From Perognathus longimembris pacificus (Eukaryota > Chordata > Mammalia > Rodentia > Heteromyidae): a stretch of DNA of 64,000 nucleotides. Under the pieces are notes generated by a model. That model saw nothing but the letters and a program-made list of their open reading frames with translations. It was not told the origin of the DNA and did not search any database. The position numbers and the translations under genes are program-made. The stretch is taken from NCBI RefSeq assembly GCF_023159225.1, contig NC_063188.1, positions 10,871,086 through 10,935,085 on the forward strand, given 5' to 3'. This document shows, one piece after another, positions 22,266-33,786 of this stretch (position 1 is the first letter of the stretch; every line of letters begins with the position of its first letter).

Positions 22266-23530
22266 GGTATTGTATTTATAAACTGATTTTTTGAATGGTA
22301 ACTCCTTTGTACAACTACTTAAAGATAATTTTTAAAATTAACAGAGTCCTAAGAAAGGCCAAGCTTTGTTGAGAATCCAAGGCAATGTTATTGTATAAAG
22401 TAATCATTCTTCAGGGCATTAAAGTACTCTCTACATTTGAATTATTTGTTGGTTTTAGTTACTGTTTTCACTTGCAGTAAAAGAAATGGTGTTTGACAAT
22501 AACAGTTCGTAAGATTCATGATCATTGCAATTTAACAGTATAGCTTGACTTAATTTGTGCACTATGGACTGCCCAGACCTGAACATCTTAAACAAATCTA
22601 GACTCATCTGATCAATTTTGTTATGCATGTGTAGCCCATATTTATGATAAGGTCAATTATTATATAAATACAGGTACATTTTAAGCATTACCAGCACAGA
22701 TCTTCAGTGGCTAAAAGGGTTCTTTAAACCCTTCACCATTAGATAGCTAACAAAGGCAGTCATATGAAAGATTCCATAACAATGAACTAACACTTGGGGG
22801 AAAGTGTGAATGAGAATGCCCCCAGTGAATATATGATAATTATGAAATTGTACATGTGAATATCGGGAAATACATGCAAGGAAACAAAAGAAGACCAAGA
22901 GCTTCAGTCAGGGACCCAACAGGAAACAGATGGCATATACATCTTGGATAATTGAAAGAGGAGTTTAACATATGGGGAAGGACTTATGAATAGGAATGAT
23001 GAACTACCCTCTTACTATCTTGTAGTTTCAAAGGACAAAAGAGGGATTGATTATTAGAGCCCAAGTAGGCCAGTTATATGGAAAATAACATATCACAGGA
23101 AATGACATTCAATAAAGGTACATGTCCATCTCAGTAAACCAGCAGTAAGGCATTCAACCTCGCTTTTTTTCTTTTCACTCAGCTGACAGCACCATCCACT
23201 GGTTAGAAAGCTGAAGGCCCAGGGTGGGATGGGCTTGATATAAAACTTACACACGAGGAACCCCAAGGCAATGAGCAAGTTGAGGAAAAAAATCACAATT
23301 TTCTACTGTAAAAATTCCTAGGGAAAAGTTGCCACATGCCTGCATGTCTCTCAAAGTGGATATAATTATAGAAGTAGGCTTATTTTGAAGAAGTGAATTA
23401 ATTTAATTCAATTGCAGTGAAAATTACCATAGAACAAGTCTAAGTATAATCATAACTTCATGGCATAATTTACTTTGCAAATGTGTTATAGATTTTGGTA
23501 AATAAAATATGTGGTATAGTATAGAACAAA
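22266..23530. other. Unassigned AT-rich sequence
   Basis: About 1.2 kb without recognised repeats or exons. Confidence 0.5.
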
Positions 23531-23534
23531 AGAC

Positions 23535-23645
23535 TTAGTGTCAGAAGATCTGGAGTTGTGTCCTGGCTCTGCAAACTGACATGCTGTGTGACATTAGACA
23601 AGTGACTTTCATTCTCAGAGCATATTTTATGTGGCGAAAATAAAT
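23535..23645 (+). mobile_element. MIR SINE fragment
   Basis: A good MIR match: 'gatctggagttgtgtcctgg' then 'ctctgcaaactgacatgctg' and 'tgtgacattagacaagtgac', 'tttcattctcagag'. MIR reads 'cctggctctgccacttact', 'agctgtgtgaccttgggcaa', 'gttacttaacctctctgag'. Confidence 0.8.
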
Positions 23646-24425
23646 AATTATGTTCTGTTGCCATATCTCAAAGGGTGATTTAAATAAAGATCAAATACAA
23701 ACATGGCTGGAAAACATTACAAAAACTAAAAATGTCTCTTTTCATGCAAACAACTACTTTCCCAGCATTGCAAAGTGGATTTTAGAGATAAATGCTTGGC
23801 TTGTGGAGAAATTAGCTGACTTTTTGGTATTTTTTTTTTCCAGTGACAGATCGGTCTCCTTCCACCCAGACAGGACTCTGCCAGCTTCCCACCAGACGTA
23901 ATTAGGTTTTAAATGAGATTCAGGAAGACATAATAGCTTATTCTGATTGTTCTTTTTATATCATACAGTCTCTAAATATTCATTGTGCTCATATGATTAA
24001 GTTGTAAATCAATAGAAAAAGCCAGTGGGCTTTTTTGATTTTTTTTTTCCTTTGGCCCATATTTCAGATGTAGCAGGCATTTTAACTTGGTATCAATTTT
24101 TACTCTCCTCAGATTGTCTTACTTCTTATTTTTATCTTAAGACCCAGAGTACGTATTCCACCTTACACAAGTTTGTCCTTATCCTCATCACCCTCTTTTT
24201 TATTATTATTCTTAATTTATATTATTGGCCAATAATTTATATCACTTACACTATATAATTATTAGCAAATTTTATAGATATATTCTTAATACTTTTGTTT
24301 ATAGCTCTTACACTAAAATGAAGTGATATACATATCACCAATAGAATACTGTAATAGTCTGTGCTTATGTGTGTATTTACTGTTACCAGTGTCATACTTT
24401 TGTTTTCATGTTGCTGCTTTGTACC
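23646..24425. other. Unassigned sequence
   Basis: AT- and T-rich sequence without a recognised repeat or exon. Some of its right part may be a further decayed extension of the L1M that follows. Confidence 0.45.
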
Positions 24426-24429
24426 TTAA

Positions 24430-25340
24430 TTCAACTTCAAGAACTTCTTTTTACTATTTCTTCTACAGGCCTCCTTAAATTGTTGTTTGTCTTAGAAAGT
24501 CATTTTGTATATTTTTCATTTTAAAGATAGTCTTCCTTGGGATAGTATTATTGGCAGGCATATTGTTTCTCCTGTTACTATATCATCCCAGTCCCTTCTG
24601 GCCTGAAACATTCTTGCCAAGAAATCCACTGATGGTCTTATGAAGGAACCCATACATGGGATGAGTTAGTTGCTTTTTCTCAATGCTTTTCAAAATCCTT
24701 TTTGTTTACTTTTGACAATTTAATTATAAAGTGCATTGATGCAGACTTCTTAGAGGTTCATAAATGTCTAAACCTGCTTCTCTTTCCATATTTGGGAAGT
24801 TTTTGGCAATTATTTGTCTAAATCATCTCTATTTTCTTGTGGAACGTCCATAATTACTATCTTGGTTGACATAATAGTGTCCCATCGTCACTTATGTTTT
24901 CTTCATTCCTTTTTATTCATTTTTCTTTTGTTCTTTTGGATAATTTCAAATATAATGTTTTCAAATTCACTGATCCTTCTGCTAGATTAGTCTGCTGCTG
25001 AAAGTGTCTAGTGAAATAATTGTGTATTTTAGATTCAGAATTTCTATTGAAATATTTTTATCATTTCTTAACTCTTTTCAGATACCATTTTGTTTATGCA
25101 TTATTTTTCTGATTTCAGTTAGCTATCTATATTCCCTTGTATTTCACTGTGGTTCTTTAAGGCTACTCTTTAGAATCCTCATTAGAAAATGGAGGGTCTC
25201 TATTTCTGAAGGTTCAATCATTAAAGATTTATTTTGTTCTTTCAACTGTGTCATATTTCCCAAATTCTTTTTGCTCCTTGTCTATAGTGTTACCTTATCA
25301 TTTGATACAATAACTATCTCTCCCAATCTTTATAAACCAC
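24430..25340 (-). mobile_element. Ancient LINE-1 (L1M/HAL1-like), ORF1 region
   Basis: The plus strand is the reverse complement of an ancient L1 ORF1 block. Recognisable words in order are 'tatatcatcccagtcccttc' and 'tggcctgaaacattcttgcc', 'aagaaatccactgatggtct', 'acttttgacaatttaattat', 'catatttgggaagtttttgg', 'ttatttgtctaaatcatctc', 'tagtgtcccatcgtcactta' and 'ttcttttggataatttcaaa'. ORF1 encodes the RNA-binding coiled-coil protein in intact L1s. Here it is riddled with stops and indels. HAL1, a half-L1 with only ORF1, is an alternative, since no ORF2 follows in this orientation. Confidence 0.75.
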
Positions 25341-25870
25341 CTCTGACAGGGAAAGATCTTCACCAACCAAGCTGACTGCATTCAAGAACCATCTCACATA
25401 TTTTCTATGGTTGTGCAGATTCTACTCTTGTCCATTTCTTTTTAAGGGAAAAGTCTCAAAGTTGTGCATCTTCTCCCATTCTTGTACAACCATGCTGGCT
25501 GCAGTACGCCCATCCTTAGGACAGTGCACTGAAACATAAGGATAATAGATACACACACCTCTACTATATCTGCCTAGTGAGAGAGAAGTCTCAAGGTCAT
25601 GAATCTTCTTGATGCTAGCATCATTAAATTGGATGCTATGAATATAATACTAAAAGTACAAGCAACCAAAGGAAAATATATATGAGTGAGAAAACATTAG
25701 GCCAAATAGCTCCTTGAAATGACAGAGCAAATAATGAAATAAAAAGGTAAACCACAGAATGGCTAATATATATATGAAAGTCATATATCAGATAGTAGTT
25801 AATATTTAAATTCTATAAAATACCACTCTAAGTTATAAGCTACAATCCAATGACATAAAAACAAAGCAAA
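25341..25870. other. Unassigned sequence between L1 pieces
   Basis: No repeat recognised with confidence. It may include eroded L1M sequence. Confidence 0.4.
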
Positions 25871-25879
25871 TAGTTCAAG

Positions 25880-26195
25880 TTAAAGATGGACAAAGGAAAT
25901 GAATAGACATTTCTCTAAGGAAAAGACAGATGTGATCAACAATTAAATCAAAAAGGAGTCAACCTCTCTTATCAGTAAAATTCAAATCAAAATTATTTCC
26001 TAGTTATTAAGAAGGCTATTATTGAAAATAACAAAAATAAGTGGTTAGGATATGGAGAAACTAAAACCTATATAAACTAGTGAGGAGAATATAAAATAGT
26101 ACATCAATTAAGGAAAACACAAATGACATTTCTCAAGAAAATAAAAACATAATTATTGTGTGATTCAACTATCCTACTTCTCATTAAGCAGAAGC
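25880..26195 (+). mobile_element. Ancient LINE-1 (L1M type), ORF2 3' part
   Basis: Words in L1M order are 'atggacaaaggaaatgaata' and 'gacatttctctaaggaaaag', 'cctctcttatcagtaaaatt', 'caaatcaaaattatttccta', 'ggttaggatatggagaaact', 'gagaatataaaatagtacat'. These match L1M 'gggcaaaggatctgaatag', 'acatttctccaaagaagat', 'ggtgaggatgtggagaaatt'. No frame is open. Confidence 0.75.
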
Positions 26196-26365
26196 CTATG
26201 GTGGTCTGATATACATTCTACATTTCAGAATATCACCAGGTGTGAAGACTAGAGGCTGAATAAGAGTGGTGCAGCCACAATCAAATCATTGAGCATTATG
26301 ATAATATAGACAGGAATTGGAATATCCCATTTCATCCCATAAATATGAACATCATATGTCAACCA

Positions 26366-26875
26366 ATAATTAGCACAGGTTTAGGCTAGTCATAGCAGAG
26401 GATCACAAGAGCCTAATAGCTATGCCCTATGAACACATAAGATGATGCTAATTGAACTGAACTCCATGTTATGGACATGAGTGTTGCAATCTCTTTCAAC
26501 ATGCCATGTGAAACTGTAGCTTCTATTGTTGATGATCCTCTTGTATCCCCTTCCTGTGGTTGTACCCGCACTATCACTGTTTCTCATCTGAGTACCCTGG
26601 ATACTGTATATACTGATATTAGAACTAGGGAAGTGAAAGGGAATATCAAAATCGAGAGACAAAGTATAAAAAGACAAACGACTCAAAAGCAATACTTGCA
26701 AAACCATTTGGTGTAAACCAACTGAACAACTCATGGAGGGAGAGGGAAAGGGGGAGGGAGGAGGGGGGAATGAGGGAGGAGGTAACAAATAGTACAAGAA
26801 ATGTTCCCAAGACCTAACCTGTGAAACTGTAACTTCTCTGTACATCACTTTGACAATAAATAAGAAAAAAATTTA
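26366..26875 (+). mobile_element. LINE-1 3'UTR, 5'-truncated, nearly complete
   Basis: It starts at 'ataattagcacaggtttagg', equal to the base right after the ORF2 stop in the copy at 57.49 kb. It then carries the whole 3'UTR: 'cataagatgatgctaa', 'ctccatgttatggacatgag', the G-rich tract at about 26,735-26,785, 'aacttctctgtacatcactt', 'tgacaataaataag' and an A-rich tail. The truncation almost exactly at the start of the 3'UTR looks like chance arrest of reverse transcription. The open frames seen on both strands here are not genes. Confidence 0.92.
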
Positions 26876-26981
26876 ATGAAAATTTTAAAAGATGTTGAAA
26901 GTTGTTAATCTCATGGTATTTTTACCAAAAAGTTAACTTAAATCAAATCTGAAGGCAAAATGTAATTAAAACATAAATGTT

Positions 26982-27197
26982 GGCTGGGAATGTGGCCTAG
27001 TGGCAAGAGCGCTTGCTTTGTATACATGAAGCCCTGGGTTCGATTCCCCAGCACCACATATATAGAAAATGGCCAGAAGTGGCGCTGTGGCTCAAGTGGC
27101 AGAGTGCTAGCCTTGAGCAAAAAAGAAGCCAGGGACAGTGCTCAGGCCCTGAGTCCAAGGCCCAGGACAGGCAAAAAATAAAAACAAAAAAAAAAAC
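26982..27197 (+). mobile_element. IDL-Geo-type dimeric SINE, full length
   Basis: Left unit 'ggctgggaatgtggcctagt' with B box 'gggttcgattccccagcacc'. Right unit from 'ccagaagtggcgctgtggct' to 'ggcccaggacaggc', then an A-rich tail. A target duplication 'cataaatgttg' lies at 26,972-26,982 and 27,198-27,208, its last base shared with the element head. Confidence 0.95.
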
Positions 27198-27489
27198 CAT
27201 AAATGTTGTCAATGAGGAAAGTTTTAGAGATGATACATTTGTTTATTACTTTAATTATAGTGGCAGTTTCATGGGTGCACGTATAAGTGCAAACTCATCC
27301 AACTACCTGTTTAGTATTTGTTATTGTATATGCTTTGCTTATGAGCCACAAGCTCATCACTGAGTTGATCACAACTTTGCTTATTCATGAATTGAAATAT
27401 CACATAAATTTATACAAACATACATCAGTACAGAATTCTAAACGACCAGTAAAAAAATCTCTCATAAATTCAAAAGGAGAGCTAACAGT

Positions 27490-27545
27490 CACCTCAGAAT
27501 ACTACTCTAACCTCTTTATTTTACAGATTAAGAAATAGAATTTCT
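27490..27545 (+). mobile_element. Possible MIR SINE scrap
   Basis: 'actctaacctctttatttta' and 'cagattaagaaatagaattt' resemble MIR 'attatccccattttacagatgaggaaactga'. Short. Confidence 0.4.
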
Positions 27546-27589
27546 GTTCTATTCAAAAGGAAAATGTTCTTTTTTGCTTCCCAATCTGC

Positions 27590-28110
27590 CTCTAGGTCAG
27601 GCTTCATCTTTCCTTCTCTCACCTCTCATCTAACTATTCAGCTATGAAAAGCTATCTTTCCAAGGTCTAGCTCTTTCTCTCTACTCATTATCTTTCAGGC
27701 AGCTAATATATCATGCTTACGTTCTTACAGTAACCTCACTTTCTTCTCAATTCATCCTTATGTTACCAGACAAATCTTTCTAAAAGTATCTTCTTTACTT
27801 TGTTATCATCTTACTTTACTGCTAAAAAATATTGTAAAGGCTCCTTTGGCTACAGGATAAAGACCCAACCCCTTAATTTAACATTCAAGTTGTACATATG
27901 GTTAAAGCTTAATGTTTTTCTACCCCCTACTACTCCGCTATATGAATAACATGTATTGAAAAACTGTAAACTCTAGTGTTTCTTTATCACAATTTATGCT
28001 TCCCTATGATACATTTGTCTTTTATTTCCTCTTGCAGGATCCATTTGTACATTTCTGATAGCAAATTTCATTTGGGAGAACTATCTAACTCCCTGGGATG
28101 CAATCTTTGT
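27590..28110 (+). mobile_element. L2 (LINE-2) fragment
   Basis: 'ggctacaggataaagaccca', 'accccttaatttaacattca' and 'agttgtacatatggttaa' align in order to L2 'cctcaggataaagtccaaact' and 'cttagcatggcattcaag'. A C/T-rich stretch follows, as in L2. The right-hand end 'cttgcaggatccatttgtac' is less certain. Confidence 0.55.
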
Positions 28111-28215
28111 GGATCAATAAGACAAAGAACTCAAAATAGAACATTCTAATTGAGTTAAGCTCCTTTTGTCTAGAATTTTCAGCCAAAATGAAGATATACA
28201 AAAACACTAAACAAA

Positions 28216-28452
28216 GCCAGGTGCCGGTGGCTCATGCCTGTTATGCCAGCCACTTAGGAAGCTAAAATCTGAGGATGGCAGTTCAAAGCCAGCTCGGGCA
28301 GAAAAGTCCCCATGAGATTCTCAACTCCAATTAACCACTCAAAAACTGGAAGTGACCCTATGACTCAGTTAGTAGAGTACTAGCCTTTAGCACAAAGAGA
28401 CTCAGGAACAGTGCCAAGGCCTGGAGTTCAAATCCCACACCCGACCAAAAAC
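28216..28452 (+). mobile_element. Hybrid SINE: 7SL/B1-type head plus Geo-type unit
   Basis: Head 'gccaggtgccggtggctcat' and 'gcctgttatgccagccactt', linker 'ctccaattaaccactcaaaa', right unit 'ctggaagtgaccctatgact', 'ctagcctttagcacaaagag', 'gagttcaaatcccacacccg'. All three modules are present, with moderate divergence. Confidence 0.9.
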
Positions 28453-28465
28453 AAGCCCATTAAAC

Positions 28466-28706
28466 ATGCTGCACATTATTGGATCACACCTGTAATCCTA
28501 GCTACTTAGGAGGCTGAGACTGAGAATCATAGTTCAAAGCCTTCTAAGGGAAACAACCCCCAACAATTCTTATCTCTAATTTAACTAGCAAAAACAACTG
28601 GAATTGGAGGCCTAGCTCACATGGTAAAGAAGCATCTGTGACAGAAAAAACAACATTTGAGCAAGAATGTAGGGCCCTGCGTTCATGCCCCAGTACCAGT
28701 GAAATA
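28466..28706 (+). mobile_element. Hybrid SINE, 7SL/B1-type head with ID-like right half
   Basis: Head 'cacacctgtaatcctagcta' and 'cttaggaggctgagactgag', linker 'cttatctctaatttaactag', right half 'ggcctagctcacatggtaaa' and 'ggccctgcgttcatgcccca' 'gtaccagtgaaata'. Unlike its neighbour, the right half ends like an ID/IDL unit ('gttcatgccccagtacc') rather than like Geo ('gttcaagccccatgac'). It lies just behind the previous SINE in the same orientation. Confidence 0.8.
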
Positions 28707-28892
28707 AAAATACATTAAACATAATCCAAGATAGCACAGGGAATTATGGAACAGAGCTAAGAACACCTTACCCTGTATAAACTTTTTAACCTATAAATCT
28801 TGCATTAAAGCATTCCTGATCACTTTAAAAAATTGCCAGCCCAGCTCAAATACACATTTTTCTAGTACAAAAATATTCCAAAAAGAGATTTG

Positions 28893-29122
28893 AAAGTGCT
28901 AGGCTGTAGAGACTCACACCTGTAATTCTAGCTACCCAGAAGGCTCAGATTCAGTGGGCTGGATTTGAAGTCAGCCTAGATAGGAAATTCCATGAGACCC
29001 CCTTGCTTACTCTGCCTATTAGTATTCGCTACCCTCTTTCAGTGAGCAAAGGCATGGCTGAGCTGAGGAAGCAACTCAAGTGAGAACAAGGCCCTTAGTT
29101 CAAACCTCCAGTATTTCCCCTC
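28893..29122 (+). mobile_element. Hybrid SINE, 7SL/B1-type head with tRNA-like right half
   Basis: Head 'agagactcacacctgtaatt' and 'ctagctacccagaaggctca', middle 'ataggaaattccatgagacc', right half 'ggcatggctgagctgaggaa' and 'cccttagttcaaacctccag'. Strongly diverged. It is the third SINE of this kind within 0.9 kb on the same strand. Confidence 0.75.
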
Positions 29123-30195
29123 CAAAAGAAACTGGGAAATAACTTAGTGAAGGTTAATAAACAGACTACTAAACCTCAAGAGTTTTTTTTTTGTAAAAAG
29201 AAACAATATAGAGAAACATCAGAAGCAGAGATAGCTGATCCAGATCCAAACAGGAGAATAACAGACTGAGGCACCTTGTCTCTATTTAAAGTAAGGAGAT
29301 AAAACAGTGTACTACAGAGTTCATATGATCAATGAGGGATCACAGAGTAAATGACTAACTACACCAAACAGCCAAAACAAAATAACTTGTACAGACAGTA
29401 AGGTTATAACAAGAAGTCCCTCGTACCAGCCCTACGAAGGAATGTATGGACAAAGGTATATTGTATTTCTTCCCACATATAGGCACCCTGTCTCTGAGTA
29501 TGTACTCTCTTTGTTTATCATTGTCAGGAAACTATTAGTCTCTTACCTTGACCTGTTATGATATTATCTTTGTGAAAAATATCAAGAATCCAAAGAGTTC
29601 AATCTTAACATGATTTCATAAATATTCATTAGATCTGACTCCTTAGGATTTTCTGCCCTCTGTCCTCTTCTGCAGCTTTTTCACTCAGCTTTTCCTTCAA
29701 TTCTCCATGTCAAATATTTCTAAGAAAAATTTCCTTCAGCCATTTAGCCACAGAAAGATGCACTTATTTGCTGTCATGAGCTCAGTTGAGCTTGGAAAAG
29801 ATTGCTGAGATGCCAGGATTGGGGGTAGCTTATTAAAGCAACAAGCCAAAAAGTCTTGCCACTTTATGGCAATAGTATAATCACTTATGGCAATTACAAC
29901 AGTGTAATCATTTATGGCAGTAGTGTAAGGAAGAGGCTAAAATCCCCAAAGCACTGATCCACCTTGTTCTACTTTATTCCATGGAACATAGAATCAATCA
30001 AGGGGCAGATGGATTGGTGCCAAAGTGGAGGGAATGTCAGGCACAATAGGTATGAATATTGTATACTAACTTTGATGCCTTTAGGTATATATGTTAGAGT
30101 GGTATAGCAAGAACATAGAGTAATTCTATTTGTATTGTGTTGAGGAACCTCTACATAGACTGTAGTAAATTATATTACCACCACCCATTTATAAA
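29123..30195. other. Unassigned sequence with a small tandem repeat
   Basis: No gene or transposon recognised. It holds the three-copy 'ttatggca' repeat described separately. Confidence 0.5.
29863..29929 (+). repeat. Three-copy tandem repeat, about 21-27 bp unit
   Basis: Units start 'tttatggcaatagtataatc', 'cttatggcaattacaacagt' and 'tttatggcagtagtgtaagg', each with 'ttatggca' followed by 'agt(a/g)taa'. The second unit has a 6-base insert. Confidence 0.85.
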
Positions 30196-30199
30196 AGTT

Positions 30200-30717
30200 A
30201 CTTTTATTGCAGTCTCCTATTGGCATTCATCTTTGTTTTATTTAGCATTCATTCATTGTATAATAGAATCTAATTTTAACAAGCTCATATGCACATATAA
30301 TGTTCCTTGATCAAGTTCACTTTCTCTGCCACTCTCTCTCCCCTCCCCTCCTTCTTTCTTAAACAATTCAATAAGCATCATTGACCCTTTTCACACATGT
30401 ACAGAACATGTACTAACTACACTTGGCCTCTTTCACTTTCCCCACTGCCATGCTATAGCCAGGATATATTTTATTTTTAAATTCCTGTAACTCATTTTTA
30501 GCATATGCTAATTATTCAAAAGGATTCACCATGGTGTTTCAGACATACATATATACTACTTTCATCAGACTGAACTACTTTTTTTACTGTGATTTTTCCT
30601 ATCCTCCACCCTCTTTCAGTGAGTTTTGTTATTTTCATTCACATGTGCACCACATTTTGATATTCCCCCCCATCTAATCTCAAACACACAAATATATACA
30701 TGATCTCTCTTATGAAT

Positions 30718-30758
<41 letters not shown>

Positions 30759-30910
30759 TCCTCTGTGTGTTTATATATCGCTTAATCTTTTAGGTCTAGA
30801 ATCCACATATGGGCAAAAACATGTGACTGGCATATTTCATTTAATGTGATAATTTTCAGTTCTATACAAGACCCTGCTCTCATCTTAAGGAAAGCTTTAT
30901 TTTTATGTGA
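30200..30910 (-). mobile_element. Older rodent-type LINE-1 3'UTR fragment
   Basis: The plus strand carries 'gcacatataatgttccttga', 'tcaagttcactttctctgcc' and 'actctctctcccctcccctc', then 'ttcaccatggtgtttcagac', 'gtgactggcatatttcattt' and 'aatgtgataattttcagttc'. This resembles the reversed 3'UTR of an older L1 lineage than the copies at 26 and 57 kb. A (TG)n tract sits inside. The family is uncertain. Confidence 0.5.
30721..30757 (+). repeat. (TG)n microsatellite
   Basis: About 36 bases of uninterrupted TG. Confidence 0.96.
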
Positions 30911-31002
30911 ATCGGTGGTTAGAAAAGAGTAGTAATTACTGAATGACCAACATTACCAGAAAAGAAGTACATATTGTCCAAGACTTACTGATTTGTTACG
31001 GT

Positions 31003-31062
31003 AATCTTGACGTGAACCTTTTCTCCATTTTAAAGAAGGGAGTACAGGAGCACAGAAAAACC
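31003..31062 (+). mobile_element. Possible MIR SINE scrap
   Basis: 'gaaccttttctccattttaa' and 'agaagggagtacaggagcac' echo MIR 'tccccattttacagatgaggaaactgaggcac'. Short, low certainty. Confidence 0.35.
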
Positions 31063-31069
31063 TACTGAT

Positions 31070-31190
31070 TTTCTTTTTTTTCCAAAATTTTATTATCAAA
31101 CTGATGAACAGAGAGGTTAGTTTCATACGTTAGGCACTGGATACATTACTTGTACTGTTTGTTTCCTCGTCCCTCATACCCCCCCTCCTT
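31070..31190 (-). mobile_element. LINE-1 3' end fragment
   Basis: 'aattttattatcaaactgat' then 'gaacagagaggttagtttca', 'tacgttaggcactggataca', 'cttgtactgtttgtttcctc', 'gtccctcatacccccc'. This is the reversed last 120 bases of the L1 3'UTR. The C run matches the L1 G-rich tract. Confidence 0.8.
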
Positions 31191-31379
31191 ACTGATTTTC
31201 AAATGGTCCCATAGATCTTAAATGACATAGACCAGGTCTGTTTAGAAACCAACTCTATTATCTATAAAAAGTTGAAAGCATGACACAAGGATCTAGGCAA
31301 AAGTGCCATGGTATGATGGATGGATAATGGCCAACAAATACCCTACAATTTTTTTTTCTACAAAATTAAGGGTTTTTTT

Positions 31380-32660
31380 ATTTAAAGAAATTGAAGAGAG
31401 CTAAGTAAACAGAAAAGACCTTGCATTTGTGGGTTGGAAATGCAAACTTTACGAAGATAAAATACTCCATATTTTGCTCAGATTCAGTGCAATTTCAGCT
31501 TGATTTTGTCATTGTGTTGAGATTATTAAATTGGTGCTAAATTCCTATGAAAATTCAAGAGACCCAGAAAATGCAAAAGATTTTTGAAAACTTTAGTACA
31601 GTGATATAACAATCAAAAGTGTGTGATTCTGGCCTAGGAGTAGACACATGCATCAATATAATAAATCAACAATGTAGAAATAGGCCCATATAATGATAAT
31701 CAATTCAGTTTTGGTAAAGATGCCATGAGCACCTAAGGAGTAAAAGTGGATAGAGGACTGAAGTTGAACACTTACATTATTGTGTTATGACATTACATTA
31801 AATTATATTAAAAACAAGAATTCATTAAAAATGGATTGATGTCTTAAAAACAACAGTAAAAACAAAAACTATTCCATTGTTAGACAAAAAATAGGAGTAA
31901 ATTGCATGGCTTTGCCTCAGGCAATGATCTTTGGTGTCACACCAAAGTACAGGCAAGAAAAGAAAAATGGATAAACTGGCCTTCCTTATAAATCAAATAT
32001 TGTATGCCAAAAGGCATTACAAAGAAAATGAAAAACGAATCTACAGAATAGAATAAATACTTGCAAATCACATAAAGAATAAGAGAATTATTTTCAGAAA
32101 ATATCGAGAACTCCAACAATACTTGCTGTGAAACCCAGGAATTGCAAGGTACAGATCCAAGGGTAATAAAATACATAGCCTCACACACATTTTTACATTA
32201 ATGTTTATAGCAGCATTATGTCTAGTATCCTACAAGTAGAAACAAATGCTCTTAAAACACAAATGAATAAATAAAATGGCATATCTACACATTTGGATAT
32301 CATTTGGGAATAAATTTGAATTGCACACTGATACATGCCTTGCTGTGGATGATCCCTGAAAACTTTGTGCTAAGCAAAAGAAGCCAGATATAAAACACAG
32401 CATATTATATGATTCCATCTTTAGGAAATGTTCAGAAAACACAAACATAGTGACAGCAAGTTAGAGATTTCCAGGGGCTGAAGGAAGGAGGAAATGGGGC
32501 GTGAGTGTTGTGTTGTATGTTTAGGGTGACAGAAAGTTCTAAGGTTGATTGATGGTGGGGCTTGATGCTGAGGATGAATATTATAAACTCCTTGAATTCC
32601 TCGCCATACATTGCTGAATTTTTGGAATGAAAATTAGAATCCAATAAAATCATTAAAATG
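31380..32660 (+). mobile_element. Ancient LINE-1 (L1M type), ORF2 3' part and 3'UTR
   Basis: Words in L1M ORF2 order include 'atgaaaattcaagagaccca', 'gcaatgatctttggtgtcac', 'ggataaactggccttcctta', 'atgtttatagcagcattatg', 'aaatgaataaataaaatggc', 'aaaactttgtgctaagcaaa', 'agaagccagatataaaacac' and 'gatttccaggggctgaagga', as in L1M 'tatgctaagtgaaataagcc agacacaaaa ... ggttgccaggggctggggg'. The reading frame is destroyed. This is among the longest ancient L1 remnants here, about 1.3 kb. Confidence 0.75.
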
Positions 32661-33315
32661 AAGTTATTTGCATTAGCTGAGTTTCTATAAGGAAGTAGAT
32701 GGTTTTCTAGTTATTTTTTTATTTTTTTTCCTTCTTCACAATTTGTCTTTACCTCACTTATAGACTTAACACTTTCATATTTCCTACTGTTGTTTTAGTC
32801 CCTCTAAAGTGAAAGAAGTCACTTTGGCTAATTTTACTGGTTTTGCCCAAAGGCTTGGGTCACTGATTGACAGGCATTTATTGCCTATCTAAATTTCTTT
32901 AGTCATTTCCATTCCCTAGACAGGAAAAAGTTCAAGCCACACCATTTTCTAATCTAAAAGAAGATAGATCCAGTTCTTTAAATCTAAGTAACTCAGTTCA
33001 ATTTTCTACTCACAGAAAGCTACGTGGGCATATTACTTATATTGCACTTCAAAAGATCATTTCACCTTTTAGGCCATTTTTCCCTAGGAAGAATACTGTT
33101 ATTTCCCTGAAGTGCCAAGCAAATGCTTAACACTTCTACTGTTCTGTAAAAGTTTCAAGTATGTAGTAAAACAGGATGAATTTCATTGATTAGCAACAAA
33201 CAAAAAACTGTAAAGCTCAAATATATCTGATGCCATTGTCTCTATCTCTCTTGCTGTCTTATTTTATATAATAGGCTGAAATAAATAAGGAGGACTTAAT
33301 ACTTAAGGGAATACT
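32661..33315. other. Unassigned sequence
   Basis: No repeat or exon recognised. Confidence 0.5.
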
Positions 33316-33319
33316 TTGA

Positions 33320-33445
33320 AGTTGTATTATATGAGCATTATCTCTTCCCCTTTCTCAAATGAAGAAACAGGGGTACACACATAAAAACAAAAGCATCTGT
33401 CCAAAAATTTCAGATGCAAGTAATATGGATTCTGATTTTACAGTG
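33320..33445 (+). mobile_element. MIR SINE fragment
   Basis: 'tgagcattatctcttcccct', 'ttctcaaatgaagaaacagg' and 'ggtacacacataa', later 'agtaatatggattctgattt', align with MIR 'attatccccattttacagatgaggaaactgaggcacagag ... agccgggattcgaaccc'. Diverged. Confidence 0.5.
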
Positions 33446-33654
33446 TCTTGATTCTAATAACCATTTTCAGTTTTTTATCTTAACACGGCAATGTTTAGCC
33501 TCACAAATTAAGTGCAGTTAATTGCTTGCTTGCAGCATTCTACTACTTTAATATGCCTCCAGCCATTTCTTCTATAAGCACAATTCAAATCAAGTCTCAT
33601 ATTTATATGTCCTAGGTGACCCAGACCTAAATCATTGTAATAATATTTCCAATG

Positions 33655-33786
33655 TAGCCCAGCTTCTATTGGTTGAGATGAGAACCACCCTAAACTTTGC
33701 CCAAGCTTGTCTCAAACCATGACCCTTCCGATAATTGCTCTGCAAGCAGGTAGGATTACAGGTGTTAATCACCATAGCTTGTAGTG
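33655..33786 (-). mobile_element. Old 7SL/B1-type SINE fragment
   Basis: The plus strand reads 'cccaagcttgtctcaaacca', 'tgacccttccgataattgct' and 'aggtaggattacaggtgtta', 'atcaccatagcttg'. This is the reversed 7SL-like head ('ctaggattacaggcgtgagccacc'). Confidence 0.65.

Noticed and set aside
26420..26848. 142-codon minus-strand frame
   Set aside because: Antisense of an L1 3'UTR, open by chance and repeated in other L1 copies (for example 43,298-42,701).
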